Positions 37,668 through 47,035 of a DNA stretch of 64,000 nucleotides are shown piece by piece. The position numbers were made by a program, and so were the translations under genes. The stretch lies in assembly GCA_004153385.1 (NCBI GenBank), contig SDAL01000001.1:1116001-1180000 (forward strand), written 5' to 3'. Origin of the DNA: Paracoccaceae bacterium (GTDB lineage: Bacteria; Pseudomonadota; Alphaproteobacteria; Rhodobacterales; Rhodobacteraceae). Positions within the stretch are counted from its first letter, which is position 1. Every line of letters begins with the position of its first letter. The notes below the pieces were generated by a model. That model did not search any database. It saw nothing but the letters and a program-made list of their open reading frames with translations, and was not told the origin of the DNA.

Positions 37668-38846
37668 ATGCGTTTTATACGCCAGTTCGCGGTTTTGTGC
37701 CTGACTTTTGCAGCGCTCGTGCCCCTTACATCGCGCGCGGTGCAGGCCTTCGATACGAATGCCTCTGCTGCATGGGTTTATGATGTCAGCACCAAGACCG
37801 TGCTGATGGAAAAAAACGCCGATATCCCGTTGCCGCCGGCCTCCATGTCGAAGCTCATGACCCTCAACCTGCTGTTCGAGGCGTTACAAGACGGCCGCGT
37901 CACGATGGACACAACCTTTGCCGTATCGCCCAAAGCGCAGGCGATGGGTGGCTCCACGATGTTTCTGAACACGATGGACCGGCCCACGGTCAGCGATCTG
38001 ATCCACGGGATCATCATCAACTCCGGCAACGATGCCTGTGTGGTTGTGGCCGAGGGCCTTGCTGGCTCCGAGCGGGCTTTTGGCGAACTGATGACCGAAC
38101 GCGCCCGTCAGTTGGGCATGAACCATTCGATGTTTGCCAATGCCTCCGGCTGGCCCGATCCCGGCCAAAGGATGTCGATGCACGATCTGGGCATCCTGTC
38201 GGTCCGCCTGATCGAGGAATTCCCCGACTACTATCCGATCTTCGGCATGACCCAGTTCAACTATAAAGACCGCGCGCCGGCCAATTCGCACAACCGCAAC
38301 CCGCTGTTGCAAATCAAGGCTGTGGATTGGGAAGCAGACGGTTTGAAAACCGGCCACACCTCGGAGGCAGGCTACGGGTTGGTGGGCTCTGCCACCATGG
38401 GCGAGCGCCGGATCGTGTTCGTGCTGTCAGGCATGGCATCGGAAGCCGCACGCCGTCAGGAAGCAGAAGCCGTGGCCAACTGGGCGTTTCGCCAGTTCGT
38501 TATGAAAACCATCGCGACCAAAGGCACCAAAGTGGCACAAGCCCCCGTCTGGCTGGGCGCGAAAAGCACCGTTGATCTGGTGCCCGCGCAAGATCTGGAG
38601 ATGCTGATCCCCGCATCGGCACAACACGGTATGACAGCGCAGGCCCATTTCACAGGGCCCGTATCCGCGCCGATCAAAGCCGGTCAGGAACTGGGCGATC
38701 TGGTGTTGACCATTCCCGGCATGGACGCGCCCAAACATGTGCCGCTGGTGGCAGCCAATGATGTGGCCAAAGGCGGCTTCATGGTTCGTGTGAAAGCTGC
38801 ACTTGGCCGGTTGTCGTCCAAGGCGATGGACGCGGCGAATAGCTGA
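37668..38846 (+). CDS. dacA: D-alanyl-D-alanine carboxypeptidase (PBP5/6 type)
   Basis: A 392-residue S11-family low-molecular-weight PBP. The Sec signal peptide ends near AVQAFD. S59-MS-K62, S119-GN and KTG in DGLKTGHTSEAG are the three active-site motifs. A beta-rich C-terminal domain (from about 275) ends with an amphipathic helix (VRVKAALGRLSSKAM) that anchors such enzymes to the inner membrane. It removes the terminal D-Ala from pentapeptides. AAGGA precedes the ATG. The stop lies only six bases before tmk. Confidence 0.95.
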   Translation: MRFIRQFAVLCLTFAALVPLTSRAVQAFDTNASAAWVYDVSTKTVLMEKNADIPLPPASMSKLMTLNLLFEALQDGRVTMDTTFAVSPKAQAMGGSTMFLNTMDRPTVSDLIHGIIINSGNDACVVVAEGLAGSERAFGELMTERARQLGMNHSMFANASGWPDPGQRMSMHDLGILSVRLIEEFPDYYPIFGMTQFNYKDRAPANSHNRNPLLQIKAVDWEADGLKTGHTSEAGYGLVGSATMGERRIVFVLSGMASEAARRQEAEAVANWAFRQFVMKTIATKGTKVAQAPVWLGAKSTVDLVPAQDLEMLIPASAQHGMTAQAHFTGPVSAPIKAGQELGDLVLTIPGMDAPKHVPLVAANDVAKGGFMVRVKAALGRLSSKAMDAANS

Positions 38847-38852
38847 CGCCCC

Positions 38853-39503
38853 ATGTTCATCAGTTTTGAAGGGATCGACGGGTCCGGCAAATCCACCCAG
38901 GCGCGCGCGCTGGCCCACGCCCTGCGCGAGGACGGCCACGACGTTGTCTCCACCCGCGAGCCGGGCGGCTCTGACGGGGCAGAAGAAATACGCGCGCTTG
39001 TGTTGCAGGGCGATCCGGAGCGCTGGTCGGCGGAAACGGAACTTCTGTTGTTCACCGCCGCACGGCGCGATCACCTCGAGCGTCTGATCACACCTGCGCT
39101 GGCACGCGGCCAGACCGTGATCTGCGACCGTTTTGCCGATAGCACGCGGATGTATCAGGGTCTGTCACGCGGGGATCTGCGCACCAAGGTTGATGCGTTG
39201 CATGAGATGATGATCGGGCGGGAGCCGGATCTGACATTTCTGATCGACATCGACCCGGGGCTGGGTCTGGCGCGCGCCAAAGGGCGCAACGGCACCGAGG
39301 AACGTTTCGAGGATTTCGGCATAACGCTCCAACAAGCGATGCGGGCGGGGTTTCTGGCGCTGGCCGGTGATTTCCCGCACCGCATTCAGGTGATTGACGG
39401 CGCGCGCGCGCCCGAACAGATCGCGGCCGATATTCTGGCCCGCGCCCGTCTAGCGCTGGCCCGCCATAACAGCACACCGCCACCCGCGGAGGTGCCAACA
39501 TGA
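38853..39503 (+). CDS. tmk: thymidylate kinase
   Basis: A 216-residue dTMP kinase (dTMP + ATP to dTDP + ADP). It has P-loop FEGIDGSGKSTQ, the REPGGS substrate motif, DRFADSTRMYQG (DR[YH] motif) and a LID region around RAKGRNGTEERFE. It is the third gene of the forward operon and overlaps holB by four bases (ATGA), so DNA precursor synthesis and the clamp-loader subunit are coexpressed. Confidence 0.96.
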   Translation: MFISFEGIDGSGKSTQARALAHALREDGHDVVSTREPGGSDGAEEIRALVLQGDPERWSAETELLLFTAARRDHLERLITPALARGQTVICDRFADSTRMYQGLSRGDLRTKVDALHEMMIGREPDLTFLIDIDPGLGLARAKGRNGTEERFEDFGITLQQAMRAGFLALAGDFPHRIQVIDGARAPEQIAADILARARLALARHNSTPPPAEVPT

Positions 39504-40627
39504 AAGCCGCCAAAAACACCGAAATGCCCGATCCGACGCGTGTCGAGGGCGCACCGCATCCGCGCGACACCCTACGCCTTTATGGCCAATCGCGGGCAGA
39601 GGCCGATTTTCTGCACGCCTATGGAACGGGCCGGTTGCATCACGCTTGGCTACTGACCGGACCGCGCGGCGTGGGCAAAGCCACCCTTGCGTGGCAGATC
39701 GCGAAATTCCTGCTGGCGCATAATGAAGATGATGGCGCCCTGCCCGATCACCGCGCGGCATCCGCGCGCTCGCTGGCCACCGACCCCGAGGCCCCCGCCA
39801 ACCGGCGCATCCATGCCGGATCGGAGCCTGCGGTGTTCGAGCTGAAACGCGGGGCCAATGCAACAGGCACCGGCCTTTCGCGCGATATCCGTGTGGACGA
39901 GGTGCGCAAACTCAAAAGTTTTCTGCATCTGTCAGCGGCAGAAGGCGGACGGCGTGTGGTCATCATCGACAGCGCCGATGATCTGAACATCCAAGCGGCC
40001 AACGCGCTGCTGAAATTGCTCGAAGAGCCGCCAGAGCGTGTGACCTTCCTGCTTGTGGCCCACCAGCCCGCGCAATTGTTGCCCACCATCCGGTCGCGCT
40101 GTCGCGAATTGCGGCTGGCAAGTCTTCTGCCCGAAGACATGGCCCAGGCCCTTGGCGCGGCAGAGGCGCTGGAGCCGGAGGTCGATACGCTGGCGCTTGC
40201 GGCCTTGTCGGCGGGCTCTGTCGGTGAGGCGGTGCGGCTTTTGAACCTTGACGGGTTGGACACTTATGCCAAGCTGGTGGGCGTCCTTGCAGGCCTGCCG
40301 CGTCTCGATCGCCCGAAGGTGCTGGCTTTGGCCGACACGGTCAGCGGCAAACAGAACGAGACGAAATTCGATCTGATGCTTGATCTGCTGGATGTGTTCA
40401 TGGCGCGCACCGCGCGGGCGGGTGTGACAGGGCCGCCCCTGCCAGAGGCCGCCCCGAACGAGGCACAATTGTTATCGCGCTTGTCACCCGATCCGCTGGC
40501 TGCGATGAAATGGGCCGCACTTCACCATGAATTGGGCGCACGCGCGCGTCACGGGCGGTCCGTCAACCTTGACCCCGCCGCCCTCGTGTTGGATATGGTG
40601 CTTAGCATGACATCGGCGGCACGCTGA
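39500..40627 (+). CDS. holB: DNA polymerase III subunit delta'
   Basis: A 375-residue clamp-loader subunit of the AAA+ superfamily. GPRGVGKATLAWQ is a modified Walker A, NALLKLLEEPPE the domain I/II signature and TIRSRCRELRL the SRC motif used in trans by the neighbouring gamma/tau subunit. The four-cysteine zinc module of E. coli delta' is absent, replaced by a Cys-free loop (residues about 75-115). It overlaps tmk by four bases and is followed by tatD after 21 bases. Confidence 0.94.
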   Translation: MKAAKNTEMPDPTRVEGAPHPRDTLRLYGQSRAEADFLHAYGTGRLHHAWLLTGPRGVGKATLAWQIAKFLLAHNEDDGALPDHRAASARSLATDPEAPANRRIHAGSEPAVFELKRGANATGTGLSRDIRVDEVRKLKSFLHLSAAEGGRRVVIIDSADDLNIQAANALLKLLEEPPERVTFLLVAHQPAQLLPTIRSRCRELRLASLLPEDMAQALGAAEALEPEVDTLALAALSAGSVGEAVRLLNLDGLDTYAKLVGVLAGLPRLDRPKVLALADTVSGKQNETKFDLMLDLLDVFMARTARAGVTGPPLPEAAPNEAQLLSRLSPDPLAAMKWAALHHELGARARHGRSVNLDPAALVLDMVLSMTSAAR

Positions 40628-40648
40628 CCGTCGGGAAAGAGAGGCGAT

Positions 40649-41464
40649 GTGGCAGACGCAATGAAACTCCCGGAGATTACCGATAGCCACTGCCATCTGG
40701 ATTTTGACAGTTTCGACGAGGACCGTGGCGACGTGATCGCACGTGCACAGGCTGCAGGCGTGACGCGCATGGTCACAATCTGCACCCGATTGCGCCAAGA
40801 GCCCGCCGTGCGCGCCATCGCCGAGGCCAACCGGCCCGTGTTCTATGCGGCAGGCACGCATCCGATGAGCGTGGCAGACGAGCCGATGGCAACTGTCGAT
40901 GAACTGGTGGCCTTGGCACACCATCCGAAATTTGTGGGGATCGGGGAAACCGGTCTGGATTATCACTATTCGGCGCAAAGCGCGCATGTGCAGCAACAAA
41001 GTCTGCGCATCCATATCGAGGCGGCGCAGGAAACCCAGCTGCCGCTGATCATCCACGCGCGCAATGCAGACGAGGATATGGCACAGATTCTGGGCGAGGC
41101 GATGGCGCGCAAGGCCTATCCTTGCGTGATGCACTGCTTTTCATCGGGACCGGATCTGGCCCGGGCCGCACTGGAGATGGGGTGCTATTTGTCAATGTCG
41201 GGCATCGCGGCCTTCCCGCGTTCCAAAGACCTGCGCGAGATTTTTGCAAGCGCGCCTGTGGAACGGATCTTGGTCGAAACCGACAGCCCCTATCTTGCGC
41301 CGCCTCCCCATCGCGGTCGCCGCAACGAACCTGCCTATAGCGCCCTGACCGCCCAAGTCGGCGCCGAAGTCTTTGGCATGGACTACCCCGCCTTTGCCGC
41401 GCAAACACAGCAGAACTTTGACAGGCTGTTTGCCAAAGCGGCAGGCTGGGCCGGCACCCAATGA
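40649..41464 (+). CDS. TatD-family metal-dependent DNase/hydrolase
   Basis: A 271-residue TIM-barrel metal hydrolase. DSHCHLDF provides the first two metal ligands, GETGLDYHY the carboxylate ligand, and IHARNADEDM and MHCFSS the later histidines. ETDSPYLAPPPHRGRRNEP is the family C-terminal signature. Such proteins (TatD/YcfH) are 3'-5' exonucleases or D-aminoacyl-type hydrolases. GTG at 40649 follows GAGAGG; ATG four codons later is possible. It overlaps the next gene by four bases. Confidence 0.93.
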   Translation: MADAMKLPEITDSHCHLDFDSFDEDRGDVIARAQAAGVTRMVTICTRLRQEPAVRAIAEANRPVFYAAGTHPMSVADEPMATVDELVALAHHPKFVGIGETGLDYHYSAQSAHVQQQSLRIHIEAAQETQLPLIIHARNADEDMAQILGEAMARKAYPCVMHCFSSGPDLARAALEMGCYLSMSGIAAFPRSKDLREIFASAPVERILVETDSPYLAPPPHRGRRNEPAYSALTAQVGAEVFGMDYPAFAAQTQQNFDRLFAKAAGWAGTQ

Positions 41465-42258
41465 GCTTGCGTTTCACCATATTGGGCTGCGGTTCATCGG
41501 GCGGTGTGCCACGGATCGGCGGCAACTGGGGTGAATGCGATCCCGCCAACCCCAAAAACCGCCGCCGCCGCTGCGCGATGCTGGTGGAGCGGATCGGCCC
41601 TGCAGGCATCACCCGTGTACTGATCGATACCGGCCCCGACATGCGCGAGCAGTTGCTGGATGCGAATGTGGGCGCGCTGGACGGGGTCGTCTACACCCAT
41701 TCGCATGCCGACCATCTGCACGGGCTGGATGATCTGCGCCAGATTGTTTTCAACATGGGCAAGCGTCTGCCTGTGTGGGCTGATCAGGAAACGCAAAACC
41801 GGCTACTGGATTGTTTTGCCTATGCATTCGTGCAACCCGCCGATAGCAATTACAAACCGATCTGCGAATTGAATGCGATCCGTGGGCCGTTCCAGATCAT
41901 CGGCGATGGCGGGCCGGTCGGCTTTGTGCCCTTCGAGGTGGAACACGGCAATATCGATGCGCTGGGGTTCCGGATCGGGCCGCTGGCCTATTTGCCTGAC
42001 GTGTCGGCCATTCCCGATTCCGTCTGGCCCCTGCTCGACGGGCTCGACTGCTGGGTGCTGGATGCGCTGCGCCGAAAGCCCCACCCGACCCATGCCCATC
42101 TTGCCCAAGCACTGGACTGGATCGCGAAGGCCAAGGCCCGCCAAGGGGTTCTGACCAATATGCACATCGATCTGGATCACACCATGGTCGATGAGGAAAC
42201 GCCCGATCACATCCATCCCGCCTATGATGGTATGGTGATTGAGTTCGCAGACACATGA
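41461..42258 (+). CDS. MBL-fold metallo-hydrolase (PhnP-like)
   Basis: A 265-residue metallo-beta-lactamase protein. LGCGSSGGVPRIGG is the N-terminal signature shared with PhnP and RNase Z-like hydrolases. HSHADHLHGLDDLR supplies the HxHxDH metal site, and the C-terminal MHIDLDHTMVDEE the last ligands. It is likely a cyclic phosphodiesterase acting on small substrates. The location after tatD is conserved in alphaproteobacteria, but no pathway is established. Overlaps of ATGA at both ends show tight coupling with tatD and the AEC transporter. Confidence 0.9.
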   Translation: MSLRFTILGCGSSGGVPRIGGNWGECDPANPKNRRRRCAMLVERIGPAGITRVLIDTGPDMREQLLDANVGALDGVVYTHSHADHLHGLDDLRQIVFNMGKRLPVWADQETQNRLLDCFAYAFVQPADSNYKPICELNAIRGPFQIIGDGGPVGFVPFEVEHGNIDALGFRIGPLAYLPDVSAIPDSVWPLLDGLDCWVLDALRRKPHPTHAHLAQALDWIAKAKARQGVLTNMHIDLDHTMVDEETPDHIHPAYDGMVIEFADT

Positions 42259-43202
42259 GCGGGCTGATCGACGTTATCCTGCCGGTATTCCTGATTGTCG
42301 GTCTGGGATATCTGGCGGCATGGCGAGGGCTTTTCTCCGCTAGTGCCGTTGACGGGCTGATGCGGTTTGCACAAAATTTTGCAGTGCCCGTTCTGCTCGC
42401 GCGCTCTATCGCGCGCCTTGATCTGGGCGCGTCCTTTGACCCCGATCTGCTTGTCAGCTTTTACAGCGGTGCCTTTGTGGCCTTCGGGCTGGGGATCGCC
42501 GGCGCACGCCTTATGGGCCGAACCGCACAAGAGGCTGTGGCCATCGGATTTTGTTGCCTGTTTTCAAATTCGCTGCTTTTGGGCATTCCGATTACCGAAC
42601 AGGCCTATGGCCCCGAGGCGCTGGCGGGCAACTTTGCGATTATCTCGATCCACTCGCCCATGCTTTACATGATCGGCATCCTGCTGATGGAGGCCGTGCG
42701 TTCTGCCGGAACCGGTGCAGGCCTTGCCCAAGTGGGGGTGAATGCGCTCAAAGGCGTGCTAAGCACCCCTTTGGTGTTGGGCATCCTTGCCGGTCTGGTG
42801 ATCAAATTTGGCGAGGCTCTGGCAGGCCACCCGATGCCCCACCCGATCTGGGAGGCTATGAACATGATGGCGGCTGCGGCAATACCGGCAGCCCTTTTCG
42901 GATTGGGTGGCGTGCTTGTGCGCTATCGACCCGAAGGCGATACGCGCGCCATCTTGATGGTGACCGCGCTGTCGCTTTTGGTCCATCCGGCAGTCACCTA
43001 CGGGCTGGGCCGCGCGGTCTTTGATCTGAACACAGACCAGATGCGTTCGGCTGTTCTTACCGCCTCTATGGCGCCGGGTGTGAACGCCTATCTTTTTGCC
43101 AACATCTACGGTGTGGGGCGCAGGGTTTCAGCCTCGGCTGTGCTGATTGCCACCGCGCTCTCGACCCTGACCATCTGGGGATGGCTCGTCATTCTGCCTT
43201 AA
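42255..43202 (+). CDS. AEC-family transporter (auxin efflux carrier-like)
   Basis: A 315-residue membrane protein with about ten hydrophobic segments in two inverted halves. The first ends with NSLLLGIPITEQAYG, which has the helix-break proline of the family. The second has APGVNAYLFANIYGVGRR. Family members carry small organic acids; the substrate here is unknown. It is the last gene of the forward operon, overlapping the MBL gene by four bases, and is followed by a strong hairpin. Confidence 0.88.
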   Translation: MSGLIDVILPVFLIVGLGYLAAWRGLFSASAVDGLMRFAQNFAVPVLLARSIARLDLGASFDPDLLVSFYSGAFVAFGLGIAGARLMGRTAQEAVAIGFCCLFSNSLLLGIPITEQAYGPEALAGNFAIISIHSPMLYMIGILLMEAVRSAGTGAGLAQVGVNALKGVLSTPLVLGILAGLVIKFGEALAGHPMPHPIWEAMNMMAAAAIPAALFGLGGVLVRYRPEGDTRAILMVTALSLLVHPAVTYGLGRAVFDLNTDQMRSAVLTASMAPGVNAYLFANIYGVGRRVSASAVLIATALSTLTIWGWLVILP

Positions 43203-43235
43203 GCAGATCTCACATGCTTTGAACGACAGAATAGA

Positions 43236-43266
43236 AGATGGCGCATGTGCCAGACATGCGCCATCT
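43236..43266. terminator. bidirectional rho-independent terminator
   Basis: AGATGGCGCATGT pairs perfectly with ACATGCGCCATCT around a five-base loop, followed by TTGTTT on the plus strand. It sits between the converging AEC transporter gene and the ABC importer operon and can serve both. Confidence 0.85.
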
Positions 43267-43324
43267 TGTTTCCGTTCAAACTACTGCACACAAGGATAAG
43301 GCCCCGTGCCCCCCTCTCGCGCGA

Positions 43325-44179
43325 CTAGCGCGGTGAGACCCCGCGAATACGCTCCGAACGGCGGCGCAGCAATTCCACCGCGGTAAGCAACGCGATCGAG
43401 AACACCACAAGAATGGTCGCCACAGCAAGGATTGTGGGCGAAATCTGCTCTCTCAAACCGATGAACATCTGCCACGGCAAGGTTTTTTGCGACGCCGAGC
43501 CCACAAAAAGCACCACCACCACTTCATCAAATGACGTGATGAAGGCAAACAGGCCACCAGAAATCACCCCCGGAAGGATCAGCGGCATCTGCACTTTGAA
43601 GAACGTGCGCACCGGCCCCGCGCCCATATTGGCCGCAGCCCGAGTAAGAGAATGATCGAACCCTACCAAGGTGGCCGTGACGGTGATGATCACAAACGGG
43701 ATGCCCAACGCCGCATGGGCCAGAACCACACCCAGATAGGTGCCCTGCAGCCCGACACGGGAGTAAAAGAAATACATCCCCGCCGCCGAAATGATCAACG
43801 GCACGATCATCGGCGAGATCAGGATTGCCATAATCGCGCGCCGGAATGGCACGTGGCTCTGGCTCAACCCGATGGCCGCAAGCGTCCCCAGACCGACAGA
43901 GATGATCGTGGCCATGGGCGCAATCGTCACAGAGTTTTTCAACGCCTGCTGCCAGTCAGAGTTGGTGAAGAAGTCCTGATAATGCTTGAGCGAATAGGCC
44001 TCCGGGTCAAGCGCCAGCATACCGGGCGTGAAGGTAAAGAAGTTCTCGGCATTGAAGCTGAGCGGGATGATCGTGATGATCGGCGCGATCAGGAAAAAGA
44101 AGACCAGTCCGCAGATGACGCGAAAGCCGTAATACCAGATCTTTTGGCCGGTCGAGGCATAGGTTGGAAGTGCGCTCAT
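43325..44179 (-). CDS. ABC importer permease (PotC/YdcV type)
   Basis: A 284-residue inner-membrane permease with six hydrophobic segments. The cytoplasmic EAA-like loop is LTRAAANMGAGPVRTFFKVQMPLILPGV, which contacts the ATPase. It belongs to the polyamine/iron type PotC family. It is the last gene of the operon, five bases after the other permease gene, and forms a heterodimer with it. The substrate is probably a polyamine or similar cation; this cannot be settled from the permease. Confidence 0.92.
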   Translation of the reverse strand: MSALPTYASTGQKIWYYGFRVICGLVFFFLIAPIITIIPLSFNAENFFTFTPGMLALDPEAYSLKHYQDFFTNSDWQQALKNSVTIAPMATIISVGLGTLAAIGLSQSHVPFRRAIMAILISPMIVPLIISAAGMYFFYSRVGLQGTYLGVVLAHAALGIPFVIITVTATLVGFDHSLTRAAANMGAGPVRTFFKVQMPLILPGVISGGLFAFITSFDEVVVVLFVGSASQKTLPWQMFIGLREQISPTILAVATILVVFSIALLTAVELLRRRSERIRGVSPR

Positions 44180-44184
44180 ATCTG

Positions 44185-45750
44185 TTACCCCAGTTTCACA
44201 TTATCAATGCCGACGATGCGATCATATGCCCAGTAAAGCATAAGCACCGCGACCAGCAGGATGGAGCCCAAAGCCGCCGCCAAACCCCAATTCAAAGAGC
44301 TGGAAATGTGATAGGCGATCCGGTTCGAGATAAAGATCCCGCTTGTGCCACCCACCAGTTCGGGTGTGATGTAGTAACCGATGGCGAGAATGAACACGAG
44401 GATGGACCCCGCCCCGATGCCGGGAACCGATTGCGGAAAATACACCCGCCAGAATGCGGTCCAGTCGGTTGCGCCCAAGCTTTTGGCCGCGCGCATATAG
44501 GTGGGCGGAATGGTTTGCATCACCGAATACAGCGGCAGGATCATGAACGGCAGAAGGATATGCGTCATCGCGATGATCGTGCCGGTCTGGTTGTTGATCA
44601 ACGCCAAGCGACCGCTTTCGCTGACAATGTGCAGCCAGACCAGAATATCGTTGATAACACCTTGGTTTTGAAGCAACACCTTCCACGCGGAGGTGCGCAC
44701 AAGCAGCGATGTCCAGAACGGTAAAAGCACCAAGATCATCAGGACATTTGAATAGCGCATCGGCAGATTGGCCAACAGAAAGGCCACAGGATACCCAAGC
44801 ACGATACAGCTGACCATGATGGTAAGCGACATAACAAGCGTGCGCACAAATAGGCGAATGTAGATTTGCTGATCTTCGGGTTGTTTTTCAATACCTTCCG
44901 GCGTCAGTTGATAATCGACCGATTTCAAAAAATACCCGATTGTGTATTTTGGCGCATAGGCTTTGATCGTGCCCCAGATTTCGGGATCGAGCCACGAGTC
45001 ATCCACATCCACAAACTGATCGCGGATCGACACTGTCTCAAAACCGTCAACGGCCTGACGTGCGGTTGCGGTCATCGCTGCCAGATCGCCGTCATTCAGA
45101 CCCGGTGCACCCGCACTCAGATCGCGGTAAAGGGCGGTGAACAGAATATCGGCCGGTGCTTCTGTCGCCGGATCATCACGCTCGACCTTCAGCAGGTGAT
45201 GCCACCCTTCCAATGCGCTTGCCGTCTCGGGCAAAGCGTCGGGGTCATCATCAAGCGCCTCGCTCATCATGGTCCATGTGGCAGGCTCCCCCCAAGCGGG
45301 GTCCAGCGCGGTGAACTGATCGGCATAGATATCGGTGTCGAACCGGTCTACCCGACGCCCCGATTTACGAAATAGCGATGAAATGCCGGTTGTCTCGTAA
45401 TTGAGCCGCGACCCAAGCCGGGTGTGCTCTTTCAGTTCTGCCGCAACGAAAAGATCGTAATACAGCGCAGCAAAGACCGCCTCTGACGGGGTCTCACCTG
45501 ACGTATATTCCCAGTCATCCAGCGCCAGAACGGTGCGCGGCAACGTATCGGAGACGATTTCATTCTCGACCGAACGAAACAGCATATCCACGATCGGGGC
45601 GATAAAGGTTACAAGAATGAAGATCAGCAAAGGGGCGATCAGCATCAATGCGCGCATTTTTTGCGCCCTGAGCGCGCGATTCAGGCTGCGCTTGAGATCC
45701 CGGCTACCCTCTGCAGAGATCCGGTCGTCGCTTTCAGCGATATCACTCAT
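44185..45750 (-). CDS. ABC importer permease (PotB type) with large duplicated periplasmic insert
   Basis: A 521-residue protein, about 200 longer than an ordinary PotB. The first membrane helix is at about 34-57 and the remaining helices start near 302. Between them lies an acidic extracytoplasmic insert. This insert contains an internal repeat: residues 88-162 (PSEAVFAALYYDL ... DQFTALDPAWGEPATW) resemble 199-262 (PADILFTALYRDL ... DQFVDVDDSWLDPEIW). The EAA loop is MRAAKSLGATDWTAFWRVYFPQSVPG. The insert probably contacts the binding protein or the substrate on the outer face. It lies between the binding-protein and second permease genes. Confidence 0.9.
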   Translation of the reverse strand: MSDIAESDDRISAEGSRDLKRSLNRALRAQKMRALMLIAPLLIFILVTFIAPIVDMLFRSVENEIVSDTLPRTVLALDDWEYTSGETPSEAVFAALYYDLFVAAELKEHTRLGSRLNYETTGISSLFRKSGRRVDRFDTDIYADQFTALDPAWGEPATWTMMSEALDDDPDALPETASALEGWHHLLKVERDDPATEAPADILFTALYRDLSAGAPGLNDGDLAAMTATARQAVDGFETVSIRDQFVDVDDSWLDPEIWGTIKAYAPKYTIGYFLKSVDYQLTPEGIEKQPEDQQIYIRLFVRTLVMSLTIMVSCIVLGYPVAFLLANLPMRYSNVLMILVLLPFWTSLLVRTSAWKVLLQNQGVINDILVWLHIVSESGRLALINNQTGTIIAMTHILLPFMILPLYSVMQTIPPTYMRAAKSLGATDWTAFWRVYFPQSVPGIGAGSILVFILAIGYYITPELVGGTSGIFISNRIAYHISSSLNWGLAAALGSILLVAVLMLYWAYDRIVGIDNVKLG

Positions 45751-45812
45751 ATTTTGGTCCCTGTCGGTTCAACTGCCTACCTCATTTATTCGGGTCAGGT
45801 CAGAGGCGGTGA

Positions 45813-45832
45813 CAGGGGCCGCAAAGCCCCTG
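45813..45832 (-). promoter_or_regulatory. intercistronic hairpin after the binding-protein gene
   Basis: CAGGGGC pairs with GCCCCTG around six bases, 20 bases past the binding-protein stop. On the minus strand the A-run precedes it and no T-run follows. It fits the usual hairpin that protects the binding-protein message and lowers permease expression. Confidence 0.5.
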
Positions 45833-45852
45833 CCCTTTTTTTACAATTGATC

Positions 45853-46965
45853 TTAGCGGGTCAGCCACGCCTGGAATTTTGCGTCCAGATCGTCACGGTA
45901 ATCCGCCCACCATTCGTAGTTATAAAGCAGGGTGTTTTTGGCGTTTGCCGGATCGGTCGGCATATGCTGCGCCATCTCGATACCGAGCTCGTCATGTTTG
46001 CCAACCAGCGGTGCAGAGGACGAACGGGCCGGTCCGTAGGAGATGTATTTCGCCTGATCGGCCAGAGCCTGCGTCGTGGTCTCTTTCTTCACGAAATCCT
46101 TCACACGCGCCAGTCGATCCTCCGGCAGGTTGGCAGGAATGATCCATCCGTCCAGATCGAACACCTGCATATCCCAAAGCATGGCAACAGGTTGATCCTG
46201 CTCTTCAATGACAGAGAACAGACGCCCGTTATAAGTGGACCCCATGAAAACTTCGCCATCGGCAAGAAGCTGCGGCGTATCGGCACCTGCGGACCACCAA
46301 ACAGTGTCGTCCTTGATCGTATCAAGTTTGGCAAACGCGCGATCCTGACCTTCTTCGGTCTCTAGCACGTCATAGATATCGTCCTTGGCAACGCCGTCAC
46401 AATAAAGCGCCCATTCCATGTTGTTGATCGGGCGTTTTTCAAGCGCGCGCTGGCCGGGATACGTGTCCAGATCGAAAAGCGCGCAAATATCGGTGGGTGG
46501 ATCGGTCCCTTCAGGCACCATATCTGTGCGATAACCGACTGTCGTCGAATAGACGATTTGCGGGATGAAGCAGTCCGACACAAGCATATCGCCGAAATCC
46601 TCCGACGCAGGAGTACCGTCTTCTGCGGGTGCAAGCAGCTCGTCGGGATCGTATTCCATCGCCAAGCCTTCATCACACAGGCGAATTGCGTCGGACGCGA
46701 CAACATCGACAAGATCCCACGTGACATTGCCTGCCTCGTCCATCGCCCGCAATTTCGCGACCGCTTCGTTGGAACTTTCATCCCATGTCACGCTGACATC
46801 GGGATTGGCCTCCTGATAGGGTTCGACATAGGCCTTAAGCTGGCTGTTCTGATAGGCCCCGCCCCATGACACGATCGTCATGGAGTCTGCCATATCCTGC
46901 GCGGCAAGCGGGGCCGCGATCAGGGCAATGGCAGAGCTTGCCAGAAGCACATTCTTGAGGGTCAT
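45853..46965 (-). CDS. extracellular solute-binding protein (PotD type)
   Basis: A 370-residue periplasmic binding protein. The signal peptide ends near APLAAQD, and the mature protein begins MTIVSWGGAYQNSQLKAYV, typical of the polyamine/PotD family. Acidic and aromatic residues such as YNGRLFSV and WWSAGADTPQLL line the expected polyamine-binding cleft. ATG 46965 is chosen because GGGAGAA lies five bases upstream; an in-frame ATG 13 codons earlier would place charged residues before the signal. It is the second gene of the operon, after the ATPase. Confidence 0.9.
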   Translation of the reverse strand: MTLKNVLLASSAIALIAAPLAAQDMADSMTIVSWGGAYQNSQLKAYVEPYQEANPDVSVTWDESSNEAVAKLRAMDEAGNVTWDLVDVVASDAIRLCDEGLAMEYDPDELLAPAEDGTPASEDFGDMLVSDCFIPQIVYSTTVGYRTDMVPEGTDPPTDICALFDLDTYPGQRALEKRPINNMEWALYCDGVAKDDIYDVLETEEGQDRAFAKLDTIKDDTVWWSAGADTPQLLADGEVFMGSTYNGRLFSVIEEQDQPVAMLWDMQVFDLDGWIIPANLPEDRLARVKDFVKKETTTQALADQAKYISYGPARSSSAPLVGKHDELGIEMAQHMPTDPANAKNTLLYNYEWWADYRDDLDAKFQAWLTR

Positions 46966-47035
46966 ATAGTTTCTCCCGGTTGGTTTGGTTTTATTGTTAA
47001 ACACCGCCCCTTTTTCGGGACGATCCCATCACGCA

